Shown here piece after piece: positions 30,720-38,010 of a stretch of DNA of 64,000 bases. Numbering within the stretch: the first letter of the stretch is position 1; every line of letters begins with the position of its first letter. Below the pieces are notes generated by a model that searched no databases, had not been told where the DNA came from, and was given only the letters and a program-made list of their open reading frames with translations. Both the position numbers and the translations under genes were made by a program. Source of the stretch: Paucibacter sp. B2R-40 (GTDB lineage Bacteria; Pseudomonadota; Gammaproteobacteria; Burkholderiales; Burkholderiaceae_C); NCBI RefSeq assembly GCF_025717555.1, contig NZ_JAJIRP010000012.1, positions 125,987-189,986 of the forward strand, written 5' to 3'.

Positions 30720-31147
30720 CAGAAGCTGAAGTCCTTCAAGGCGTCCGGCATCTCGGACTGCATGACCTGGGCTTCATGTGCGGCATAGGCGGCCGCATCC
30801 CAGAGTTCGAAATGACTGCCCATGCCCATCAAGATCACATCTTTTTGCAAGCCGGCGGCGGCACGCAGCTCGGGCGAAATCAGCACGCGCGCAGCACCGT
30901 CGATTTCGACATCCATCGCATTACCCAGAAACACTCGCTTCCAGCCGGAGGCCGACATCGGCAGGGCCGCCACACGCTCCCGAAAACCCTCCCACACCGA
31001 ACGCGGAAACACCACCAAGCAGCCATCGGGATGCTTGGTGATCGTCAACTGACCGGCGCACAGCGCCTGCAAGACCTCGCGGTGGCGTGTAGGGACGGCC
31101 AAACGCCCCTTGGCATCCATTGCCAAGGCTGAAGCCCCTTGAAACAC
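30719..31147 (-). CDS. mraZ: Transcriptional regulator MraZ
   Basis: MraZ is an AbrB-fold DNA-binding protein that represses its own mra/dcw operon. With a GTG start at 31145-31147 the protein is 142 residues and begins (V)[22 protein letters not shown], which matches the usual N-terminus. The second repeat follows with [25 protein letters not shown]. An upstream frame extends to 31216, but it would run through the promoter and operator, so GTG 31147 is preferred despite a weak ribosome-binding site. GTG 31159 is another possibility. Confidence 0.93.
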   Translation of the reverse strand: MFQGASALAMDAKGRLAVPTRHREVLQALCAGQLTITKHPDGCLVVFPRSVWEGFRERVAALPMSASGWKRVFLGNAMDVEIDGAARVLISPELRAAAGLQKDVILMGMGSHFELWDAAAYAAHEAQVMQSEMPDALKDFSF

Positions 31148-31153
31148 AAAATT

Positions 31154-31189
31154 CGCCACGGCGACCCACCAATCTGCACTTATTCCCAC
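31154..31189 (-). promoter_or_regulatory. MraZ operator: four GTG-boxes at 10-bp spacing
   Basis: On the minus strand GTGGGA, GTGCAG, GTGGGT and GTGGCG start exactly 10 nt apart, ending 6 nt before the chosen mraZ start codon. This matches the known MraZ operator layout of TGGG-type repeats with a 10-bp period. Boxes 1 and 3 are the best matches; box 2 is degenerate. Confidence 0.82.
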
Positions 31190-31216
31190 TTTACTCGATG
31201 CGAGGTCAAAGATCAA
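31188..31216 (-). promoter_or_regulatory. Predicted mra/dcw promoter
   Basis: TTGATC (31211-31216) and TAAAGT (31188-31193) are separated by 17 nt on the minus strand; each matches four of six consensus positions. The -10 element overlaps the first MraZ box, so MraZ binding would block RNA polymerase. This is inferred from position and motif only. Confidence 0.5.
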
Positions 31217-31424
31217 GGCAGGTCAAATATTTTTCAATTAAATCAAGTACTTAGCGGAGAGTTGCAAACCAGGCAAGAAGTAAAAATCGTTCAAAAATAA
31301 GGACTTGCGGCCTGATCTGCATGTTGAAGATGAAGTGACTAAATCGAGTTCAGCCTCCTGTCACCAGCGTTTCACGCGCTGCTGTCACGCTCTTGCCTTC
31401 AAATCGACCAGCAGACCTCAGCTC

Positions 31425-32678
31425 ATGCCCACTGGATTCTTTCTGCTGCTTGCGGCGCAGTTCGCTTCAGCTCTGGCCGACAACGCCCTGCTGATCGTCA
31501 TCATTGCCCGGCTGGTGGAGCTGGATCTGCCCGGCTGGTGGGCGCCGATGCTGAAGTTCGGCTTCACGATCTCCTATGTCGTGCTGGCCCCCTTTGTCGG
31601 CCCCCTGGCAGACGCCATACCGAAGGCGCGCTTGATGGCCTGGATGAACGGGGTCAAGCTGCTGGGCATCTTCGGGCTGGCGCTAGGCCTGCATCCGTTC
31701 GCCGCCTTTGCCATCGTCGGCTTCGGAGCCAGCGCCTATGCACCGGCCAAATACGGTCTGGTCACCGAACTGGTCGGCCCACAACGATTGGTGCAAGCGA
31801 ATGGTTGGCTGGAAGTCAGCGTGGTCTGCGCAGCGCTGTTCGGCACGGTGCTGGGTGGCTTGCTGGTCAGCCCCTGGTTGCTCGGCTTGAGCGGCTTCGG
31901 CGCGGCGCAACAAGCGCTGCAAGCCTTGGATTGGCTCACACCCAGCCGGCTGAGCCTGTCCATCCTCTTGTTGATGCTGGTTTACGGTCTGGCGGCGGCA
32001 CTCAACCTGGGTGTGCCCGACAGTGGCGCTCGCTATCCCGCTTGCGGCCTGCACCCCCGGCGCCTGTGCGCAGATTTTTGGCAATCCAATCGGCGGCTAT
32101 GGGCCGACGCCGATGGCGGTCTCTCCCTCGCCGTCACCACGCTGTTTTGGGGCGTTGGTGCGACGCTGCAATTTGCCGTCTTGCGCTGGGCGGCCGATGT
32201 CTTGCACCTGCCCTTGTCTCAGGCGGCCTATTTGCAAGCGGCCGTGGCGGTCGGTGTGATCGCCGGCGCGGCCATCGCCGGGCGCTGGGTGCCCTTGCAC
32301 GCGGCCAAACGGATGCTGGTGTTCGGCGTGCTCTTGGGCTTGTTCATCCCGGCCATTGCCAGCGCCGACTCGCTGCTGGTCGCCATTCCCTTGCTCGCCT
32401 TGGTCGGCGCGGTCGGTGGCCTGATGGTGGTGCCACTGAATGCGCTGCTGCAGCACCGGGGCTACAAGCTGCTCAGCGCCGGCCGCTCGATCGCCGTACA
32501 AGGCTTCAACGAGAACGCCAGCGTGCTGGTGATGCTGGCGGTCTACGCCAGCCTTTTGGCGTTGGATGTGTCGATCGTCGGCCTGATGTGGGGCTTTGGT
32601 CTTTGCATCGCCAGCTTGATGGGCTTGCTGATCTGGCGGGCTCGCCGCCAGGCCGAAATCAAACCATGCGCTGTTTAG
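31425..32678 (+). CDS. lplT: LplT-like lysophospholipid flippase (MFS)
   Basis: A 417-residue major-facilitator protein resembling LplT, which moves lysophosphatidylethanolamine across the inner membrane for re-acylation. ATG 31425 starts MPTGFFLLLAAQFASALADNALLI, the family's N-terminal helix with its conserved ADNALL; upstream codons to 31305 are not membrane-like. Other LplT-like text is FTISYVVLAPFVGPLADAIPKARLM, FGASAYAPAKYGLVTELVG, LVQANGWLEVSVVCAALFGTVLGG and VQGFNENASVLVML. About twelve helices are predicted. The acyltransferase (aas) usually paired with LplT is absent; the 3' end overlaps the convergent glycosyltransferase gene by 20 nt. Confidence 0.87.
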   Translation: MPTGFFLLLAAQFASALADNALLIVIIARLVELDLPGWWAPMLKFGFTISYVVLAPFVGPLADAIPKARLMAWMNGVKLLGIFGLALGLHPFAAFAIVGFGASAYAPAKYGLVTELVGPQRLVQANGWLEVSVVCAALFGTVLGGLLVSPWLLGLSGFGAAQQALQALDWLTPSRLSLSILLLMLVYGLAAALNLGVPDSGARYPACGLHPRRLCADFWQSNRRLWADADGGLSLAVTTLFWGVGATLQFAVLRWAADVLHLPLSQAAYLQAAVAVGVIAGAAIAGRWVPLHAAKRMLVFGVLLGLFIPAIASADSLLVAIPLLALVGAVGGLMVVPLNALLQHRGYKLLSAGRSIAVQGFNENASVLVMLAVYASLLALDVSIVGLMWGFGLCIASLMGLLIWRARRQAEIKPCAV

Positions 32679-33909
32679 GCGCCACGATAGGCGAACGATA
32701 GGGCTCCTCGCCCCGGTGAATCACCGAGTCGAGCACGCCCTCGAAGCGCGCCACGATGCTGCTCCAATCCAGCGCTTGAGCCGTCACCGCTGCTGCCTCG
32801 CCCATGCGCCGGCGGCCCGCTGCATCGCCGGCCAAGTCGACGGCGGCCTGTACAAAGCCGGCCGCGTCGTCAATCTCCACCACCTGGCCATTGACACCGC
32901 TGCGGATCAGCTGCGCGGCGGCGGCGTAATTGAAGGCCAGCACGGCCAAACCGCTGGCCATCGCTTCGGTCGTGACGTTGCCGAAAGTCTCGGTCAGGCT
33001 GGGGAACAAGAACAGATCACCGCTGGCGTAATGAGCGGCCAAATCTTCACCCTTGCGCTGCCCCGCAAATATCGCGTTAGGCAGCTGCTGCTGCAACTCA
33101 GCCTGCTGCGGGCCGCTGCCAACGATCACCAATTTAGCGCGTGGATCGTTTTTGCTGATGGCCTCGAAAGCGGCCATCAACGCCGGCAAGTTTTTCTCCG
33201 GTGCAATCCGGCCCACATACACCACAACCAAATCGCCGGGTGCCGCGCCCCATTGTTCGCGCAAGGCCTGGCTGCGCCGCAGCGGCGAAAACTGCTGAAC
33301 ATCGACACCGCGCGACACCACGCTGAGCTTTTTGAAACCACCCGCTTCGAGATCACGACGCAGTGCCTCGGTCGGCACCATGGTCGCCTGGGTGCGGTTA
33401 TGGAACTTGCGCAAATAGGCCATGATGGGCTTGTAGAGCCAGCCGATGCCGTAATGCCGGCTGTAGGCGTGGAAATTGGTGCGGAAGTCCGAGCACACCG
33501 GCAACTTCAGATGCGTGGCAGCCTGCAGGGCCGACCAGCCCAACGCCCCCTCGGTGGCGATATGCACCACGTCCGGGCGGTGCAGCGACCAGAGCTGTAC
33601 CAAGGCCTTCTTGGACGGCAAACCCATGCGCAGATTCGGATAGCGCGGAATTGGCAGGCCGCGCATCAAGACCTCATGAAAACGCACGCCGGTTTCGGCC
33701 GCATCGCTGGCATCCTGACGTGGCCGTATCAACTGCACATCGTGATTGCGCGCATGCAAGCCTTCGACGACGCGGGCAATCGTCATCGCCACCCCATTGA
33801 CCTCGGGCGGGTAGGTCTCGGTCACGAACGCAATCCGCAAGGAGCGCTGCGCCGCCGGATAGTTATCCACCAGGATGCCGTTGGAGCTTGCGGTCGTAAC
33901 GTTTTTCAT
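32659..33909 (-). CDS. Glycosyltransferase family 4 (MgtA/SQD2-like)
   Basis: A 416-residue GT-B glycosyltransferase. ATG 33907-33909 is favoured over a start eight codons earlier. The N-terminal domain has RIAFVTETYPPEVNGVAMTI, a hallmark of GT4 enzymes related to alpha-mannosyltransferase MgtA and sulfoquinovosyltransferase SQD2, then VVHIATEGALGWSALQAA and SDFRTNFHAYSRHYG. The C-terminal domain has VYVGRIAPEKNLPALMAAFE, GSGPQQAELQ and PSLTETFGNVTTEAMASGLAVLAF, the EX7E nucleotide-sugar motif. The acceptor is likely a membrane lipid, judged from family and neighbours, but donor and acceptor cannot be read from sequence. Confidence 0.86.
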   Translation of the reverse strand: MKNVTTASSNGILVDNYPAAQRSLRIAFVTETYPPEVNGVAMTIARVVEGLHARNHDVQLIRPRQDASDAAETGVRFHEVLMRGLPIPRYPNLRMGLPSKKALVQLWSLHRPDVVHIATEGALGWSALQAATHLKLPVCSDFRTNFHAYSRHYGIGWLYKPIMAYLRKFHNRTQATMVPTEALRRDLEAGGFKKLSVVSRGVDVQQFSPLRRSQALREQWGAAPGDLVVVYVGRIAPEKNLPALMAAFEAISKNDPRAKLVIVGSGPQQAELQQQLPNAIFAGQRKGEDLAAHYASGDLFLFPSLTETFGNVTTEAMASGLAVLAFNYAAAAQLIRSGVNGQVVEIDDAAGFVQAAVDLAGDAAGRRRMGEAAAVTAQALDWSSIVARFEGVLDSVIHRGEEPYRSPIVAPKQRMV

Positions 33910-34051
33910 GTGCGCATGGTGCACGGCGCGCATAACAGTTCGATGACAGATGCAAAAGATTACGGCGCCGCATCGTCACGGAATTTTCACGCAGCGAAGT
34001 CACCATTGCGCTCGCAGCATGCCGGCCCATCCCGGGCGGCGGCTCTTGCAA

Positions 34052-34717
34052 ATGACGAACGAGGACGCGCGCGTGAACGACAAGCCTTTTCTTCAAACTC
34101 TTGCCCACACTTTGCGAGTGCAGCGCTGGGACGACCACCGCTACTACCACCACAGCCGCATCAATCAAAGCCTGCACTTGCTGAGCGCGATCTTCTTTCT
34201 GATCTCGTATGCGATGCTGTTCTTCAACCCGGCCATGGCCGCGCTACTGGCCTGGTGTGTGTCGATGACCAGCCGCCAAGCCGGGCATTTCTTCTTCGAG
34301 CCGCGCGGCTATGACCATATCAATCAGGCCACCGATGAGCACAAGGAAGAAATCAAGATCGGCTACAACATCCAGCGCAAAATCGTGCTGCTGGCGATCT
34401 GGGTCGCCATCCCTGCCGCGCTGTGGTTGCAGCCTTCGCTGTTTGGCCTGATCCAGCCGGCCACCGATGTGCAGGGCTGGCTGCATGACGTGGGCATCGC
34501 CTGGTTGGCGCTGGGCGCGGCGGGTTTGATCTTCCGCGTTTTGCAGCTGTGGATTCAGCAAGACCTGATGACCGGCGTGGCCTGGATGACCAAGATCCTG
34601 ACCGACCCCTTCCACGACATCATGCTGTATCACAAGGCGCCGCTGTATCTGCTGCGCGGCGAGTTGATCGACCCGATGAACCATGTTGCGCATGACCTGA
34701 ATGCGAAACACGGTTAA
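34052..34717 (+). CDS. Histidine-rich integral membrane protein (unknown; distant Mpo1-like possibility)
   Basis: A 221-residue protein with about four hydrophobic helices (near 31-65, 105-125, 140-165). Conserved-looking polar motifs lie at helix ends: YYHHSRINQSLHLLSA, RQAGHFFFEPRGYDHINQAT, EHKEEIKIGYNIQRK and DPFHDIMLYHKAPLYLL. The spaced histidines around the first two helices recall metal sites of Mpo1/DUF962-type dioxygenases acting on 2-hydroxy fatty acids, but I could not confirm the family. ATG 34052 has no clear ribosome-binding site; GTG 34073 has GAGGA 7 nt upstream and is an equally good start. Divergent from the glycosyltransferase and convergent with the aminotransferase. Confidence 0.7.
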   Translation: MTNEDARVNDKPFLQTLAHTLRVQRWDDHRYYHHSRINQSLHLLSAIFFLISYAMLFFNPAMAALLAWCVSMTSRQAGHFFFEPRGYDHINQATDEHKEEIKIGYNIQRKIVLLAIWVAIPAALWLQPSLFGLIQPATDVQGWLHDVGIAWLALGAAGLIFRVLQLWIQQDLMTGVAWMTKILTDPFHDIMLYHKAPLYLLRGELIDPMNHVAHDLNAKHG

Positions 34718-34725
34718 ATAACGCT

Positions 34726-36399
34726 TTAGGATTTGCTGCCGCCAGCCCACCAGTGGCTCAGCATTTCCTTCAGCAGGCCGCGCTTGATGGCCTTGTTCGT
34801 CAGCGCGGCATCTGCCTCCCACCAGCCCTCGGCCCGCATTGTTTGAGCCGCCTTGACGAAGCGCTGCGTGACTTGATCAAAGTCCGCATCGCTGTAGTTG
34901 AGGCTGAAGATCAGGCGCCCGGTACCGACCCAACTCAAGGCCAAACCCTGCTCGCGCAGATAGAACTGCAGCATCCAGTTGTAGCGCGAGGGCTCGGTGT
35001 AGTACACCGTCCAGATTGACTGCATATGAGCAACCCGCACCGGCAGACCGGCGCTCTGCAGCGCCGCATTGAAGCGTTCGGCGCGTGCGTTCCAGCGCTC
35101 ATCCAGGCCCGCATAGACATCCTTGATGGCCGGACTCTCCAGCCTATCCAAAAACACCTTCATAGCACCCATCACATAGGGGTGCGAGTTGAAAGTGCCA
35201 CGAGCGAAGCAGATATCGGCCGGACGCTCTTCGCGAAAGCGCTTCATCAACGCACGTTTGCCACAGACCACGCCGACCGGCAAGCCGCCGCCCAGGGTCT
35301 TGCCGTAGGTGACCATGTCGGCGCGCACGCCAAAGTATTCCTGCGCGCCGCCCGGTGCGAGCCGGAAACCCAGGAACACCTCGTCGAAGATCAGCACAAT
35401 GCCACGCTCGCTGCAGACCTGACGCAGCGCCTTCAGCCAAGCGGTATAGGCCGCGCGGTCGTACCCGGCGCGCCGGGCGCTGTCGAGCAGCTGCGAGTCA
35501 CCCGGCGCGCCCTTGTTCGGATGCAGCGCCTGCAGCGGATTGATCAAGACGCAAGCGATGTCCTTGCGGGTGCGCAGCACTTGCAGACTGCGCTCGTCCA
35601 ACTCCTGCAACGTGTAGGTTTCGCGCGGCGGCAGCGGGTTGCCGATGCCGGGCTGCACATCCTCCCACCAGCCGTGATAGGCGCCGCAAAAGCGCACCAG
35701 GTGCTTGCGCTTGGTGTGATAACGCGCCAAGCGCACGGCCTGCATCACCGCCTCGGTGCCCGACATATGGAAGGACACTTCGTCCAGCCCCGAGATGCTT
35801 TTCAGGCGATCGACGTTGTCGGCCACGCAGGGGTGGTAGGCACCCAAGACCGGCCCGAGCTGGTGCGTCAAAGAGATGCCCTCGTCCACGCAGTCTCGGT
35901 AGAAGTCGTAGCCGAAGACATTGACGCCGTAACTGCCGGTCAGGTCGTAAAAGCGGTTGCCATCCAAATCCACCACCTCAACGCCCGACGAGGCCTGCAA
36001 GAAGCTGCCGGTCTTCAGGTGTTCGCGCAAATAGGGGCTGTACTGAAACGGCACCCGGTAGCTGCCGGTGAATTGCAGATCGGAAATCCCCTCGCGGGCG
36101 CGCGCCGTCATCGCGATGCTCTTGGCATAGCGCTGCGCAAAGGTCTCGCTCAGCCGCTTGAATCCAATGCGGCGGCGGTTCACGACCTGTTCGGGCGCGG
36201 CGTCGGAGTTGAAGAAACGCACTTCGTCATAGGTATAGCCGGGAATCCAGCCGGCCAGGCGCTTGGCCATGCGAGAGTGGCCGGCAAGCGAGCGGTGCTT
36301 GGCGCGCGACAGCTCCAGCCGCCGCTTGGCGCGGGGCAGCGTCCAGGCCAAGGCCGCCAGGGCCAAGGCGGAAAGCGCAAAAGTCGATGTTTGTTCCAT
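34726..36399 (-). CDS. Membrane-anchored class III PLP aminotransferase (GSA-aminomutase-like)
   Basis: A 557-residue fold-type I PLP enzyme related to glutamate-1-semialdehyde aminomutase. It has an N-terminal hydrophobic segment (FALSALALAALAWTL) and about 130 extra residues before the catalytic core, so it is probably membrane-bound. Core motifs: LTGSYGVNVFGYDFYRDCV, HMSGTEAVMQAVRLAR, FCGAYHGWWEDV, LIFDEVFLGFR (PLP-ring Asp) and MVTYGKTLGGGLPVG, whose Lys forms the Schiff base. It is not HemL: it is longer, differently organised, and not in a haem locus. It starts about 60 bp from the divergent phosphatidylserine decarboxylase-like gene. Substrate unknown; an amino-lipid precursor is a position-based guess. 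Confidence 0.83.
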   Translation of the reverse strand: MEQTSTFALSALALAALAWTLPRAKRRLELSRAKHRSLAGHSRMAKRLAGWIPGYTYDEVRFFNSDAAPEQVVNRRRIGFKRLSETFAQRYAKSIAMTARAREGISDLQFTGSYRVPFQYSPYLREHLKTGSFLQASSGVEVVDLDGNRFYDLTGSYGVNVFGYDFYRDCVDEGISLTHQLGPVLGAYHPCVADNVDRLKSISGLDEVSFHMSGTEAVMQAVRLARYHTKRKHLVRFCGAYHGWWEDVQPGIGNPLPPRETYTLQELDERSLQVLRTRKDIACVLINPLQALHPNKGAPGDSQLLDSARRAGYDRAAYTAWLKALRQVCSERGIVLIFDEVFLGFRLAPGGAQEYFGVRADMVTYGKTLGGGLPVGVVCGKRALMKRFREERPADICFARGTFNSHPYVMGAMKVFLDRLESPAIKDVYAGLDERWNARAERFNAALQSAGLPVRVAHMQSIWTVYYTEPSRYNWMLQFYLREQGLALSWVGTGRLIFSLNYSDADFDQVTQRFVKAAQTMRAEGWWEADAALTNKAIKRGLLKEMLSHWWAGGSKS

Positions 36400-36461
36400 G
36401 ACGCAATCAGAAGAAGTCCAGTCCCTCTATCTAATCAGCGCTGCTTGACAGCCTCGTGAAT

Positions 36462-37328
36462 ATGACAATTTCCCTGCGAAAGATGCTCCAACAGGAGGAT
36501 CTGAACTTCTTGCTGACGAACCGGATTCCGCGCATCGCCCTGACCCGGCTGATGGGCAAATTCAGCCAAATCCGCAATCCGCTGCTGGCCCGCGCTTCGA
36601 TCGCGGTCTGGCGCCTGTTCACCGATCTCGATCTGAGTGACGCCAAGAAACAAAAGTTCGACAGCCTGCACGACTGCTTCACGCGTGAATTGGTGGCGGG
36701 CGCACGCCAGGTCGACATGAGCGCCGAGGTGCTGAGCAGCCCCTGCGACGCCATCGTCGGCGCTTGCGGCTCAGTCGAAGGGCGCCAGATCTTTCAGGCC
36801 AAGGGCTTCCCGTACTCGATGCAAGATCTATTCGGGCCGACGCAAGATACGTCCGCATTCCAAGACGGCATGTTCGTCACGCTGCGCCTGACCTCGGCGA
36901 TGTACCACCGCTTCCATGCGCCGCAAGACTGCACGGTCGAGCATGTGACACACATCGCCGGCGACACCTGGAACGTCAACCCGATCGCGCTCAAGCGGGT
37001 CGAGCGCCTGTTCTGCCGCAATGAGCGTGCGGTGCTGAGATCAAAGCTGAAGACCGGCGAGCCGATCACGATTGTGCCGGTGGCGGCGATCCTGGTGGCC
37101 AGCCTGCGCTTGCATTTCCTCGACCTGCTGCTGCATGTCGACTACCGGGGCGCCAACGAATTACCCTGCCAGGCCAGTTTCAAAAAGGGCGAAGAGATGG
37201 GCTGGTTCCAGCACGGCTCGACCATCATCGTGTTCGCGCCCAAGGGTTTCAGCTTGAGTCCGGGGATAGAAAACGGGGCAAAGATTCAGATGGGGCAGGC
37301 GCTGATGCAGCGACCCGGCTCCGCATGA
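36462..37328 (+). CDS. Phosphatidylserine decarboxylase homologue
   Basis: A 288-residue pyruvoyl-type decarboxylase of the long proteobacterial kind. Family features: LMGKFSQI near the N-terminus, FFTR-like DCFTREL, SPCDAIVG (catalytic Asp about residue 96), TSAMYHRFHAP (catalytic His), NPIALKRV, and HGSTIIVF, where Ser of GST (about residue 253) is the autocleavage site that becomes the pyruvoyl group. Betaproteobacteria normally carry a shorter psd elsewhere, so this may be a second enzyme with another substrate; the window cannot show that. ATG 36462 is chosen; GTG 36456 is two codons upstream and neither has a clear ribosome-binding site. It ends 1 nt before the convergent LysE gene. Confidence 0.88.
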   Translation: MTISLRKMLQQEDLNFLLTNRIPRIALTRLMGKFSQIRNPLLARASIAVWRLFTDLDLSDAKKQKFDSLHDCFTRELVAGARQVDMSAEVLSSPCDAIVGACGSVEGRQIFQAKGFPYSMQDLFGPTQDTSAFQDGMFVTLRLTSAMYHRFHAPQDCTVEHVTHIAGDTWNVNPIALKRVERLFCRNERAVLRSKLKTGEPITIVPVAAILVASLRLHFLDLLLHVDYRGANELPCQASFKKGEEMGWFQHGSTIIVFAPKGFSLSPGIENGAKIQMGQALMQRPGSA

Positions 37329-37329
37329 A

Positions 37330-37956
37330 TCAACGCTCGGCCAGCGCCAGCCGCAGCGCCAAGCCGATGAAGACCGTGCCGGCCAGCCAGTTCAGGCCGC
37401 GCTGCGCGGCGACTGAACGCTTCAAGACGCGGCTGACCGCGCCGGCAAAAAAGGTGATGGAGCCAAACGAGATCAGCGTGGCAACGATGAAAATCAGCCC
37501 CAGCTGCGCGATCTGCCAAGCTACTGCGCCTTGAGCCGCGTTGACGAACTGCGGCAGCAGCGCCAGAAAGAAGAACACCACCTTGGGGTTGCTCAGATTC
37601 ATCACGACGCCGCGCGCGTACATCTTCAAAGGGCTCATGCTGGCCTGCTCCTGCGCAGCCAATGGGCCGACCGGCGCGCGCAGCACCTGATAGGCCAGAT
37701 AAGCCAAGTAAGCCGCGCCGGCCAGTTTCAACACGGTGAAGGCGGTGGCCGAGGCGGCAAACACCGCCGCCAGCCCCAGGGCAATTGCCAGCGTATGCAC
37801 CATCAGCCCGGTGCACAGGCCCAGCACCACATAAAAGCCGGCGCGCCGGCCATGCGTGGCCGACTGAATCAGCACAAACAGATTGTCCGGCCCCGGCGTG
37901 TAACCCAAGAGCAGGGCCAAGGTGAAAAAGGTCAGTGCGGTTTGAAGAGTCAGCAT
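37330..37956 (-). CDS. LysE/RhtB-family amino-acid exporter
   Basis: A 208-residue inner-membrane exporter with six predicted helices. The N-terminus reads ALTFFTLALLLGYTPGPDNLFVLIQSATHGRRAGFYVVLGLCTGLMVHT, which contains the family motif GPN/DNxxV and the G-R-x-G turn; later segments include LKLAGAAYLAYLAYQVLRAP and GVVMNLSNPKVVFFFLALLPQFV, also family hallmarks. RhtB-type members export homoserine, threonine, leucine or related compounds; the substrate cannot be read here. No dedicated regulator is adjacent. Confidence 0.92.
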   Translation of the reverse strand: MLTLQTALTFFTLALLLGYTPGPDNLFVLIQSATHGRRAGFYVVLGLCTGLMVHTLAIALGLAAVFAASATAFTVLKLAGAAYLAYLAYQVLRAPVGPLAAQEQASMSPLKMYARGVVMNLSNPKVVFFFLALLPQFVNAAQGAVAWQIAQLGLIFIVATLISFGSITFFAGAVSRVLKRSVAAQRGLNWLAGTVFIGLALRLALAER

Positions 37957-38010
37957 GGGTCGCTCGGCAGAAATTGGCCGCGATTATCGTCGGCCGGCCG
38001 GGCGCGCCTG

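Noticed and set aside
34726..36399. Calling the aminotransferase HemL (glutamate-1-semialdehyde aminomutase)
   Set aside because: It is 557 residues against about 430, has a membrane segment and a long N-terminal region, and sits beside lipid-type genes instead of haem genes.
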